Source: Halobacillus salinus (GTDB lineage: Bacteria; Bacillota; Bacilli; Bacillales; Halobacillaceae). From it: a DNA stretch of 64,000 nt. The notes under the pieces were generated by a model. The model saw only the letters and a program-made list of their open reading frames with translations. It was not told the origin of the DNA and did not search any database. The position numbers and the translations under genes are program-made. The stretch is from assembly GCF_004684905.1 (NCBI RefSeq), contig NZ_SRJC01000001.1:1116001-1180000 (forward strand), read 5' to 3'. How positions within the stretch are numbered: position 1 is the stretch's first letter; the number at the start of each line of letters is the position of its first letter. Of this stretch, positions 52,075 to 59,448 are shown one piece after another.

Positions 52075-52592
52075 TTCCTCTTCGTTAACTGGCTTTTCCT
52101 TTTTAGAAGGACGGGGTGTACAGCTCGCATATTCTCAGATAAATTCCCTAAGTTCACACCCGCTCCGTAGTAATAGGACTGCCAAACAATTTTAGTGCAA
52201 TACTGTACATAGCTATCTTCACCTAACCGTGTATTCACTTTATAAGCTGCTTTCGGATATCGGTGAAACAAGGACTCAGCGTATTCGGCAGCCAATGGAC
52301 CTGCTTGCTGTTGGATTGGCTGATAGAGATGAACTCTACGGAATTTCTTATAATAGAGTGGAGCTGGATCTTTTACTAAACCTGACGGTATGGAGTGGAT
52401 GATATGCTGATCCGTAGATACAATCCCTACATGGCCTATATATTTCGATTCTCTTTTTCCTATTGGTGAAAAAAGAAGGTCTCCGGGGTTAAGTGTCGAA
52501 TTGGGAAGAGTAGGCGATAGTACTTTTCTTGAAACCAATCGGAGTATCCAGGTTACCGCTAACAAAATCGATATGAATTTTCTCAAATACAA
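52071..52592 (-). CDS. YiiX/YebB-like NlpC/P60-type cysteine hydrolase
   Basis: 173 residues. An amino-terminal signal-anchor helix (FISILLAVTWILRLV, about residues 5-19) then LNPGDLLFSPIGKRESKYIG, catalytic His in GHVGIVSTD (about 53-61) and Cys in SYVQYCTKIVWQSYYYG (about 126-142). The permuted NlpC/P60 fold of this family is linked to cell-wall or lipid amide cleavage. AAGGAGGA precedes the ATG. Convergent with the exonuclease gene, with a 4-base overlap. Substrate unknown. Confidence 0.85.
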   Translation of the reverse strand: MYLRKFISILLAVTWILRLVSRKVLSPTLPNSTLNPGDLLFSPIGKRESKYIGHVGIVSTDQHIIHSIPSGLVKDPAPLYYKKFRRVHLYQPIQQQAGPLAAEYAESLFHRYPKAAYKVNTRLGEDSYVQYCTKIVWQSYYYGAGVNLGNLSENMRAVHPVLLKRKSQLTKRN

Positions 52593-52654
52593 ATCCTCCT
52601 TATCTATGTAGTGTACGTTTTTTTATTAGAAATTAGCAAAAATGAGGTGTGAGA

Positions 52655-53506
52655 ATGCGAAGTGAACACGAAATGTTAGATCTGATCGTCGGCACAGCGA
52701 AGCAAGATGACAGAATAAGGGCGGTACTGCTTAACGGCTCACGTGCAAACCCCAATGCAAAGAGAGATCGATTCCAAGACTATGATATTGTCTATATTGT
52801 AAATGAATTTCAATCATTTACGAAAGATCACTCCTGGGTGGATCACTTCGGAGAAATTCTAATTATGCAGCGCCCCGACGAAAACTCTTTATATGAAGAG
52901 CAAAAACGCAGCCACTCGTTTGCTTACTTAATGCAGTTCACAGATGGAAACCGCATCGACCTCACGTTACATATACCAACCGAAGACGACTCTATAGACA
53001 GTTTAACAGAAGTATTGTTAGATAAGGATGGTATTTGGGCAGACGTGTCAGCAGCTAATGAAGAAGATTATGTCATAAAAAAACCAGATATAGAAGAGTT
53101 TCAAGCCTGCAGCAACGAATTTTGGTGGGTGAGTACCTATGTTGCAAAAGGGTTATGGAGAAGACAGATGCCCTATGCCAGGGGAACTTATGAAGGTCCA
53201 GTGAGACAATCTCTGAAACAGATGCTTGCCTGGTATGTCGGCATCCACTCGAATTTCCAAGTAAACTTGGGAAGCCTTAGTAAATACTTGGAGGATTATC
53301 TCCCTGTAGATTTATGGGAGAAATATGAGCGCACATATAGAAATTCCGATTATGAAGAAACGTGGGACGGTCTTCTACTCATGTGTGACTTGTTTTCGGA
53401 AGTCGGGGAAGAGGTTGCTCGCGAGTTCGATTTTCCATCTCCAGTGGAGAGTAAAGTATGGGATTATTTATTAGAAGTGAGATACTCTTTAAAGCAAAGT
53501 ATATAG
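52655..53506 (+). CDS. aadK: Aminoglycoside 6-adenylyltransferase (AadK type)
   Basis: 283 residues. Transfers AMP to streptomycin. The nucleotidyltransferase site is RAVLLNGSRANPNAKRDRFQ and DYDIVYIV (Asp pair, about residues 38-48), with FTDGNRIDLTLHIP following. Nearly the length of B. subtilis AadK (284), and the family is common on Bacillus chromosomes. ATG at 52655 preceded by GAGGTGTG; a GTG two codons earlier overlaps the ribosome site. No mobile element is near, so this looks like a resident gene. Confidence 0.92.
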   Translation: MRSEHEMLDLIVGTAKQDDRIRAVLLNGSRANPNAKRDRFQDYDIVYIVNEFQSFTKDHSWVDHFGEILIMQRPDENSLYEEQKRSHSFAYLMQFTDGNRIDLTLHIPTEDDSIDSLTEVLLDKDGIWADVSAANEEDYVIKKPDIEEFQACSNEFWWVSTYVAKGLWRRQMPYARGTYEGPVRQSLKQMLAWYVGIHSNFQVNLGSLSKYLEDYLPVDLWEKYERTYRNSDYEETWDGLLLMCDLFSEVGEEVAREFDFPSPVESKVWDYLLEVRYSLKQSI

Positions 53507-53540
53507 CAAAAAGGAACAAGGGGGGACCTTGTTCCTTTTT
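53507..53540. terminator. Bidirectional terminator between aadK and the propeller gene
   Basis: AAAAAGGAACAAGGTCC-type stem: AAAAAGGAACAAGG pairs with CCTTGTTCCTTTTT around a G-rich loop. Confidence 0.85.
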
Positions 53541-53544
53541 ATTT

Positions 53545-55662
53545 CTATTCCATTACGGGTAACTCAAGTTCTTGTATCAGGTTGAGAGAATCCAGGTCGA
53601 AGGCTTTCATGGTTTGGTCGGAAAAAGCGTACAATTGTTTACCAACAGAAATCATTCTTTTTAGAGAGTGACCCCATTGATCTTCATCACCCTCCGTGAA
53701 AAGCGAAATTCTTCCCTTTTCAACCAACCTTCGTTCTGCACCTAATTCAAATATATAACCGCCGTTAAACATAGAGGAACCATCTTTCTTAATAACTTGA
53801 ACTGGTAATCCGAATATATCTTGTTCTGGATGCTGATAAAGAGCTTTATGGTTGTAGTTCAACTCAGAATATCCCGCTTTTCCTAAAATGATGGAGTCTT
53901 GCTCGATCGGATTTTGGACATCTTCCACATTGAATAAGGATATCTTTAACCCAGTGGTGCGAACGATTTGCTCTCCGCCATCCGGGTTTTCCTCTAGTTT
54001 CGTTTGTTGCCCGAAACCTAGTACTCGATCCTCACCAACAGGATGAAGGTAATTGCTGAAACCAGGGATTTTCAATTTCCCTAAAACGGTCGGATTTTTG
54101 GGTTTGTGTAAGTCGATCACAAAGAACGGATCCACCTCTTCAAACGTGACAAGGTATGCTCTATTATCGATAAAACGTACACTGTAAATTCGCTCACCCT
54201 CAGCTAGTCCTTCAACGGCACCTAGTTGATTTAGAGATAAATCGAACGTATAGAGGTGGTTGCTGGAAGGGTTTTGTGACTCTCCGAACCCTCCTGTGGT
54301 AGTAGCAACTGAGAATACTTCATTTCTCTCATCCATTGAGAACTGATTGGCAATCATTCCAGGAACACGTTGTTCATTCTTAAAAGTGATATCTCCATCA
54401 TCGAGGTCAAACTGTTCGATAGTAGTAAATTCATCTTCAACGAATAGCATGGAGTCATTTTCTTTATACGTTCTCTCTGTTGATGTGATATACAAGTGAT
54501 CTTTTGTTACATAAGCATTCTCGGAAGCCCCTAGATAACTTTCGATAGAAGCTTCTTTGTTTGGATTAGTTAAATCAATGGATGCCAGTGTCATTACGTT
54601 ATGCACGGATTTGTTAGGAAAGTAACGAATCGAATCGTAGTCGACCTTCTCAAGTTTTTCACCTGCAGCTGAGTCTAACACAAATGGCCTAAGGTCCAGT
54701 TTCTCTGCATTTCTCAGATATGGATTGGTAAGTTGGTTGGCTACGATGTACATGTGGTTGTTGACTATTCGGGAAGTGAAGTACCTACCTGACAGTTGTA
54801 GCGTTCTTTGCAAGCTAGGATTCTCCGGCGAGCTAATATCATATACGAATACTTTTAAAGATCCATCATAACGAATGGATGGAGAAGAGATTCGCTTTTC
54901 TTTTGTTTTCGGAAGGTTAACAAACTCTCCATGACCGAGAATGACTAACTGATCATCCTGAAGGTATAGTTGACTCGGCCAAAAATTTTCGTTTCTTATC
55001 GTAGTAACAAGCTTTGCATTAGGTGCGTCATTGCTAGTTATACTTACCTCATTATTTCTAATGAAGTATGTGTAGCCTTCTGATGCTTTAATGGTGTCAG
55101 CTTCCGCGACGCCTTCTACCTGCGTGTTCGTTTCAGATACGGATTTGCTGCTTTCTGAGTCGGTAATAACTGCTTCGCTGCCTGTATCTCCAAAGGGGGT
55201 AAGAGTACGTTTTTCTTCATCTGACGCTAACAGCTTGTTGAAGTGGCTGGCATCTTTCACAGTTGGTAAGTTCCTGATCGTATGAAAGCTAAACAGGACT
55301 TTGTCTTTGAGTGGTTTGGAGGACTCGCTTTTTACGTTTTCCGATAATGTTACCGTATACGCCTTATTAAGCATGTAGAGATTTTCGGGCGGGTGAATGA
55401 TAAGCTTACGGTTGTCAGAAGTCAATTCATAGCTTATTGGCACGCTGTTATCTGTGGAATCTGTGACAGTAACAGCGTCTTCACCAAAGGTGGCTGGATC
55501 CATAGGATTTGAGAAGGTAACTTCCCACGTTTTATCAATAGGTACATCTTGCTTTGAGTCAGCATTCTCGGTTGCAATGCCTTGGGAACTGGTTGAAACA
55601 AACCATAAGACTAGCCCCAGGGCAATTAAACTGAATACACTGAGAAGAAGCGATTTTTTCAT
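53545..55662 (-). CDS. Secreted beta-propeller protein with Ig-like (SbsA-type) domain
   Basis: 705 residues. Signal sequence MKKSLLLSVFSLIALGLVLW, then a domain of about 100 residues with the SbsA Ig-like pattern (DKTWEVTFSNPMDPATFGED, LIIHPPENLYMLNKAYTVTL). From about residue 150 a large repeat-strand region fits the beta-propeller family PF09826: GVAEADTIKASEGYTYFIRN, LKVFVYDISSPENPSLQRTL, FFVIDLHKPKNPTVLGKLKI. No enzyme motif is seen. Probably exposed outside the membrane. GGAAGGTGATGGT is the ribosome site. Function in the family is unknown. Confidence 0.9.
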   Translation of the reverse strand: MKKSLLLSVFSLIALGLVLWFVSTSSQGIATENADSKQDVPIDKTWEVTFSNPMDPATFGEDAVTVTDSTDNSVPISYELTSDNRKLIIHPPENLYMLNKAYTVTLSENVKSESSKPLKDKVLFSFHTIRNLPTVKDASHFNKLLASDEEKRTLTPFGDTGSEAVITDSESSKSVSETNTQVEGVAEADTIKASEGYTYFIRNNEVSITSNDAPNAKLVTTIRNENFWPSQLYLQDDQLVILGHGEFVNLPKTKEKRISSPSIRYDGSLKVFVYDISSPENPSLQRTLQLSGRYFTSRIVNNHMYIVANQLTNPYLRNAEKLDLRPFVLDSAAGEKLEKVDYDSIRYFPNKSVHNVMTLASIDLTNPNKEASIESYLGASENAYVTKDHLYITSTERTYKENDSMLFVEDEFTTIEQFDLDDGDITFKNEQRVPGMIANQFSMDERNEVFSVATTTGGFGESQNPSSNHLYTFDLSLNQLGAVEGLAEGERIYSVRFIDNRAYLVTFEEVDPFFVIDLHKPKNPTVLGKLKIPGFSNYLHPVGEDRVLGFGQQTKLEENPDGGEQIVRTTGLKISLFNVEDVQNPIEQDSIILGKAGYSELNYNHKALYQHPEQDIFGLPVQVIKKDGSSMFNGGYIFELGAERRLVEKGRISLFTEGDEDQWGHSLKRMISVGKQLYAFSDQTMKAFDLDSLNLIQELELPVME

Positions 55663-55823
55663 ACCATCACCTTCCTATATTTGGTTTTGTTGAATTAGAC
55701 GTCTGTTCCTGTGAAAAGTTACATATTTCCATAGAAATTAAGAACAACTAGTACAAACGCTCATACCATTTCCATTGTCCACCCATAAGATACTCATAGT
55801 TTCATTAGAAAAGGAGTGATCTT

Positions 55824-56063
55824 ATGTTTGGAAACTTAGAGAAGAAGACAGGCGTTAAAATGGAAGATGTTATGAAGCTTGCACAGTCTCTTCAAAACGC
55901 GGACTTCCAAGATGAAAAGACGGTCCGTAAAGTCATTAACAAAGTATCAAAACTTGCTGGGAAACCAGTTTCAAAGAAAAAAGAGGATATGCTTGTCAAA
56001 GCGATCATCAACGGAAACGTACCATCTGATATGTCTGCCATCGAAAAAATGCTCAAGAAATAA
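55824..56063 (+). CDS. spoVIF: Stage VI sporulation protein F
   Basis: 79 residues. SpoVIF (YjcC) controls late spore-coat assembly in the mother cell. The family sequence is clear: MFGNLEKKTGVKMEDVMKLA, DEKTVRKVINKVSKLAGKPV, and PSDMSAIEKMLKK at the end. AAGGAGTGATC precedes the ATG. Expected transcription by sigma-K, not demonstrated in sequence. Followed by a weak hairpin. It lies about 1.1 kb left of dif, with the endonuclease-like gene between. Confidence 0.93.
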   Translation: MFGNLEKKTGVKMEDVMKLAQSLQNADFQDEKTVRKVINKVSKLAGKPVSKKKEDMLVKAIINGNVPSDMSAIEKMLKK

Positions 56064-56202
56064 TCCTAAGAAGGCTCTTTTAGCAAAGAGTCTTCTTTTA
56101 TTTTCTTTAAAATGCTCTGATTTACTAGGTAAGTTGCTAAAAATTCGCTATTAGAACGTATGTTCGGTATAATGAGATTAGTAAAAAATGGAGGTGGACA
56201 AG

Positions 56203-57153
56203 TTGAGTAAACGGAGTATGTCGAATCAGGAAATAAAGCAAATGTATGAATCTGGTGAAAGAACGGTAGTAATTGCTGAAATGGCGAATGTGTCTCCCAG
56301 GTACATACGGGATATCTTAAAAAAAGAGAAAGTGGAGATGCGTGAGCGGGGGAGTCGGAAGCGCAAATACAAAGTTAATGAACATTTCTTCAAGACTTGG
56401 TCTAATAATATGGCCTATATTTTAGGTTTTTTTGCTGCAGATGGCTATATAGCGAGTAATCTGCAGTTAGTGAGCTTTGCTCAAAAAGAGAAGTACATTC
56501 TTGAAGAGATAAGAAAAGAAATGGACTCTGAGCACCCGATAACTCTTAACCCAAAAACTAAAGTCCATGTAATGAATATCAATAGTAAAATAATGAAGAA
56601 TGATTTAATGCAAATCCATGGAATGACCTCTGAAAAATCAAACACATTGGTGTTTCCAAACATTCCAGAAGAATACGTTAGTCACTTCGTAAGAGGCTAT
56701 TTTGATGGAGATGGTTATGTAAATCTTGATAAATACTATGTGAGTATCGTTAGTGGTTCTCATGAGTTCTTAAAAGAGTTGGAAAATTATATAGAGAAGT
56801 TGGGTATTAGAGTTTATGTCAGACCTCAATCTAAGTACAGTAGAATGATTATAAGTGGTAGGAAATCAATTAGGATTTTTGCAAACTGGATGTATCAATC
56901 CAGCAGTTTGCACTTAAATCGTAAACGGAAAGAATTTGAACGAGAGACTTTGGCTGATACTAAACTTGAGGATCGAAATAAGTTATATACATCACTAGCG
57001 ATCAAAGAAAGAAAAGAACGGTTTTTACAGTTAATTAAAAACAATTATTCTATAAGGATGATATGCGAAGAACTAAATATAAAAGAAGAAACCTTCCACG
57101 TATGGATGCGAAAAGACGAAAAATTTAGGCGTTCATTCCAAAATATTAGGTAG
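56203..57153 (+). CDS. Free-standing LAGLIDADG endonuclease-like protein
   Basis: 316 residues. Two LAGLIDADG motifs: MAYILGFFAADGYI (about residues 70-83) and HFVRGYFDGDGYV (about 160-172), each with its acidic residue, so one chain may form a complete active site. The start has a helix-turn-helix SNQEIKQMYESGERTVVIAE; MANVSPRYIRDILKKE, and the end another, FLQLIKNNYSIRMICEELNI. AT-rich coding unlike its neighbours. TTG at 56203, six bases after GGAGGTG, is preferred to an ATG at 56188 inside the ribosome site. No intein or intron host is seen. It ends 41 bp from dif. Confidence 0.82.
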   Translation: MSKRSMSNQEIKQMYESGERTVVIAEMANVSPRYIRDILKKEKVEMRERGSRKRKYKVNEHFFKTWSNNMAYILGFFAADGYIASNLQLVSFAQKEKYILEEIRKEMDSEHPITLNPKTKVHVMNINSKIMKNDLMQIHGMTSEKSNTLVFPNIPEEYVSHFVRGYFDGDGYVNLDKYYVSIVSGSHEFLKELENYIEKLGIRVYVRPQSKYSRMIISGRKSIRIFANWMYQSSSLHLNRKRKEFERETLADTKLEDRNKLYTSLAIKERKERFLQLIKNNYSIRMICEELNIKEETFHVWMRKDEKFRRSFQNIR

Positions 57154-57154
57154 A

Positions 57155-57183
57155 GGGGCAGATTATAATGCCCTAATTTTTTT
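57155..57183 (+). terminator. Terminator of the endonuclease-like gene
   Basis: GGGGCA/TGCCCT around an AT loop, followed by AATTTTTTT. It lies directly before the dif site. Confidence 0.7.
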
Positions 57184-57194
57184 GCTAAAATTCT

Positions 57195-57222
57195 AGTTAA
57201 CATAATTTATATTATAGGAAGT
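57195..57222 (-). other. dif: dif site, chromosome-dimer resolution
   Basis: The minus strand reads arms ACTTCCTATAA and TTATGTTAACT around centre TATAAA. The B. subtilis site, as I remember it, has arms ACTTCCTAGAA and TTATGTAAACT around TATATA. Agreement is 25 of 28. CodV and RipX (XerC/XerD) would recombine here. The site is intergenic, between the endonuclease-like gene and citA, in the strand-switch region. Confidence 0.88.
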
Positions 57223-57289
57223 CAGTAAATAAAAACATTTCCCGTCTCAATACCTAAGTATACTCTTGATAGTGAGACGGAATGAAATA

Positions 57290-58351
57290 TTATTGATCTC
57301 CAACATACTTTGCATTTGGTCTGAAAATAACATTGTTTCTAGATTGCTCCATCATATGCGCTGTCCAGCCAACCATTCGACTGCAGCAAAAAATCGGTGT
57401 AAACAATTCAGCAGGTATTCCGATCGCCTTCATTAATGCTGCTGCGTAAAACTCTACATTAGCATAAAGTTTTCTTCCAGGTTTTCGTTGATTCAAATGT
57501 TCAACCGTTTCTTCTTCGATCATTACGGCTCGATCAACCCAGGCTGGTCGAGGGCTAATTTGCAACAACTGTTCTTTAAGCGCTGTTGCTCTAGGATCCG
57601 TCGTATTGTAAACTCTATGACCGAAACCCATAATTTTCTCTCCATTTTGCAGCTTTTCGTCAATCACGGTTGCTACAGATGACTTATTAACTTTATCTAA
57701 ATAAGCCATGACTCCAGTTGGCGCACCACCGTGTAATGGCCCTTTTAATGCTCCAATGGCAGCTGCTGCGGCTGAATATGCATCACTCTGTGTGGATATT
57801 ACGACCCGACTTGTGAACGTTGAAGCATTCAAACCGTGTTCCATTGTAGCAATCATATAGGATTCCAAGGCTGCTGTTTGTTCTTCAGAAGGCATTTGGC
57901 CATTGATCATGTAGAGAAAATTTTCTACATGGCCAAGATCAGTCCGTGGTTCAACGAATAATTTATCTTGCTTCGCCCTATAGGCACAAGCTACAATACT
58001 TGGCATAACGGCCGTTAACCGTTCTGCAGTTTTCCGTGAAACCGGCCATTCATCCACTGAGATGTCGACCATTGATACAGCAGATCGAATCGTTGCAATC
58101 AGGGATTGATCTGCAGCAAGTGTCTGAATCATGGTTTTTACAGAATTAGATAGAAAGCGATTTTCCTCAAATGAAATCTTTTGCTCTCTCCACTCATTTT
58201 CCCATATATAATGAGACACTTTTTCAAACGAATGTTTCATACATTCCGCTAACCCTGTCGTTCGATACTGCAGCGCTCCCTCTTCCCCGTCGATGTCACT
58301 AATGCTCGTTTTTACAGCTGTTACACCTTTCAATCCACGACTTACTTCCAT
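57290..58351 (-). CDS. citA: Citrate synthase-family enzyme CitA
   Basis: 353 residues, condenses acetyl-CoA and oxaloacetate. Catalytic histidines are in MEHGLNASTFTSRV (about residue 174) and MGFGHRVYNTTDPR (about 243). The third catalytic position, usually Asp in NVDFY, is Glu300 here: NVEFYAAALMKAIGIP. Divergent from a LysR regulator, as in the citR-citA pair of B. subtilis where CitA is the minor synthase. GAGGAGGGG precedes the ATG. Conservative change may lower activity or be a trait of the CitA branch. Confidence 0.92.
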   Translation of the reverse strand: MEVSRGLKGVTAVKTSISDIDGEEGALQYRTTGLAECMKHSFEKVSHYIWENEWREQKISFEENRFLSNSVKTMIQTLAADQSLIATIRSAVSMVDISVDEWPVSRKTAERLTAVMPSIVACAYRAKQDKLFVEPRTDLGHVENFLYMINGQMPSEEQTAALESYMIATMEHGLNASTFTSRVVISTQSDAYSAAAAAIGALKGPLHGGAPTGVMAYLDKVNKSSVATVIDEKLQNGEKIMGFGHRVYNTTDPRATALKEQLLQISPRPAWVDRAVMIEEETVEHLNQRKPGRKLYANVEFYAAALMKAIGIPAELFTPIFCCSRMVGWTAHMMEQSRNNVIFRPNAKYVGDQ

Positions 58352-58393
58352 TTCAACCCCTCCTCATCGTCTTGTTAATAGTGTAAAATAGGA

Positions 58394-58428
58394 ATTCAAT
58401 AAATAAAATATTCAGATTTTTATTGAAT
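58394..58428. promoter_or_regulatory. LysR-type operator between citA and citR
   Basis: ATTCAATAAA (58394-58403) and TTTATTGAAT (58419-58428) are perfect 10-bp inverted arms; a further half-site ATCAATAAAT follows at 58427. It is placed to control both divergent genes. Confidence 0.6.
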
Positions 58429-58456
58429 CAATAAATAATTTTTATGGAGAGATACT

Positions 58457-59338
58457 ATGGAATTGAAATGGTTGCGCACATTCTTACTTACAGCAAAGCT
58501 TCAAAATTACCGCAAAGTGGCGGAGTCGCTTCATATGACACAACCTGCAATAAGCTCTCAGATCAAATTACTAGAACAATCTCTCGGTGCGTCCCTATTT
58601 AGAAAAGAAGGCAGACGCATCACTTTGACATCGTTCGGAAGGAGCTTTATTCCGGAAGCTCAAAGTCTGATAGCTCACTATGAGGATATGATGCATCGAA
58701 CGAGCAGAATGCAACAGGGATACAACTCTTCTTTGTCTATTGCGATTACTCCTTTACTAGTCGATAGTGTGTTTCCTGCCATATTAAGAAAATTTGCGGA
58801 GGATCACCCTGAGGTCGAATTGGAGATTACGGTTGCAGAGTCATTTGACTTGCAGGAGCTGGTGGAAGATGCAAAAGTAGATGTGGCTCTATCTTGTTTG
58901 AAATCTACGGCGGTACATATGTCGTGCGTCAACCTAGTAGATGAACCGATATCCCTCGTCATCGCTCATGATGGATGGGATACCGAAACAGCTCCAGTAC
59001 TGGATCCAGTTGAGATAATGGCTACTAGCATAATCTTCACAGATCACCATCCCTCCTATTGGCCATCTTTAAAACAACAAATTAAAGATAACGTCTCTTC
59101 ATATCGATTTGTTAAGGTCTCGCAATCACATGCAGCGAAGCGATTCATCTTAGAGGGCATGGGCGTCTCCTTCCTCCCCCTTTTCACAGCTAGGCGTGAG
59201 ATTCAAGAAGGGAGACTGTTGCCAGTTGAAACACCGTTTTTAGAGCTTCCCACCTCGTCTATATTCGCCTTATTTAATAGCGATGATCAAAAAATTAGTG
59301 GTTTTGTTGACTATCTTCGACGGTTTAAGGTGACTTGA
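58457..59338 (+). CDS. citR: LysR-family regulator CitR
   Basis: 293 residues. Winged helix-turn-helix WLRTFLLTAKLQNYRKVAES, LHMTQPAISSQIKLLEQSLG (about residues 4-43), then the periplasmic-binding-like effector domain SLSIAITPLLVDSVFPAILR onwards. Divergent from citA with a 105-base shared region carrying an inverted repeat, matching B. subtilis CitR, which represses citA. GGAGAGAT precedes the ATG. Effector unknown. Confidence 0.92.
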   Translation: MELKWLRTFLLTAKLQNYRKVAESLHMTQPAISSQIKLLEQSLGASLFRKEGRRITLTSFGRSFIPEAQSLIAHYEDMMHRTSRMQQGYNSSLSIAITPLLVDSVFPAILRKFAEDHPEVELEITVAESFDLQELVEDAKVDVALSCLKSTAVHMSCVNLVDEPISLVIAHDGWDTETAPVLDPVEIMATSIIFTDHHPSYWPSLKQQIKDNVSSYRFVKVSQSHAAKRFILEGMGVSFLPLFTARREIQEGRLLPVETPFLELPTSSIFALFNSDDQKISGFVDYLRRFKVT

Positions 59339-59357
59339 TGATTGTTTTTTATATGTA

Positions 59358-59387
59358 TTCGGAGTTGCTACTAAGTTTGAAGTAAGA
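59358..59387 (-). repeat. Dispersed 30-bp polar repeat, copy 3 (candidate Ter site)
   Basis: On the minus strand TCTTAC-TTC then the 20-base core seen in copies 1 and 2. It is inverted relative to them and lies 2.1 kb to the right of dif, between citR and the glycosyltransferase gene. Confidence 0.85.
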
Positions 59388-59411
59388 CAGGTTAAGAGGA
59401 ACTTGGAAGGT

Positions 59412-59448
59412 GAAAAAAACGTCACAGAGTCCATTTACTCTGTGACGT
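59412..59448 (-). terminator. Terminator of the glycosyltransferase gene
   Basis: ACGTCACAGAGT/ACTCTGTGACGT is a perfect 12-bp stem containing the stop codon, followed on the minus strand by seven T residues. Confidence 0.9.

Noticed and set aside
52655-53506. Horizontally acquired antibiotic-resistance gene
   Set aside because: The adenylyltransferase is AadK-like, common on Bacillus chromosomes, and no transposase, integrase or repeat surrounds it.
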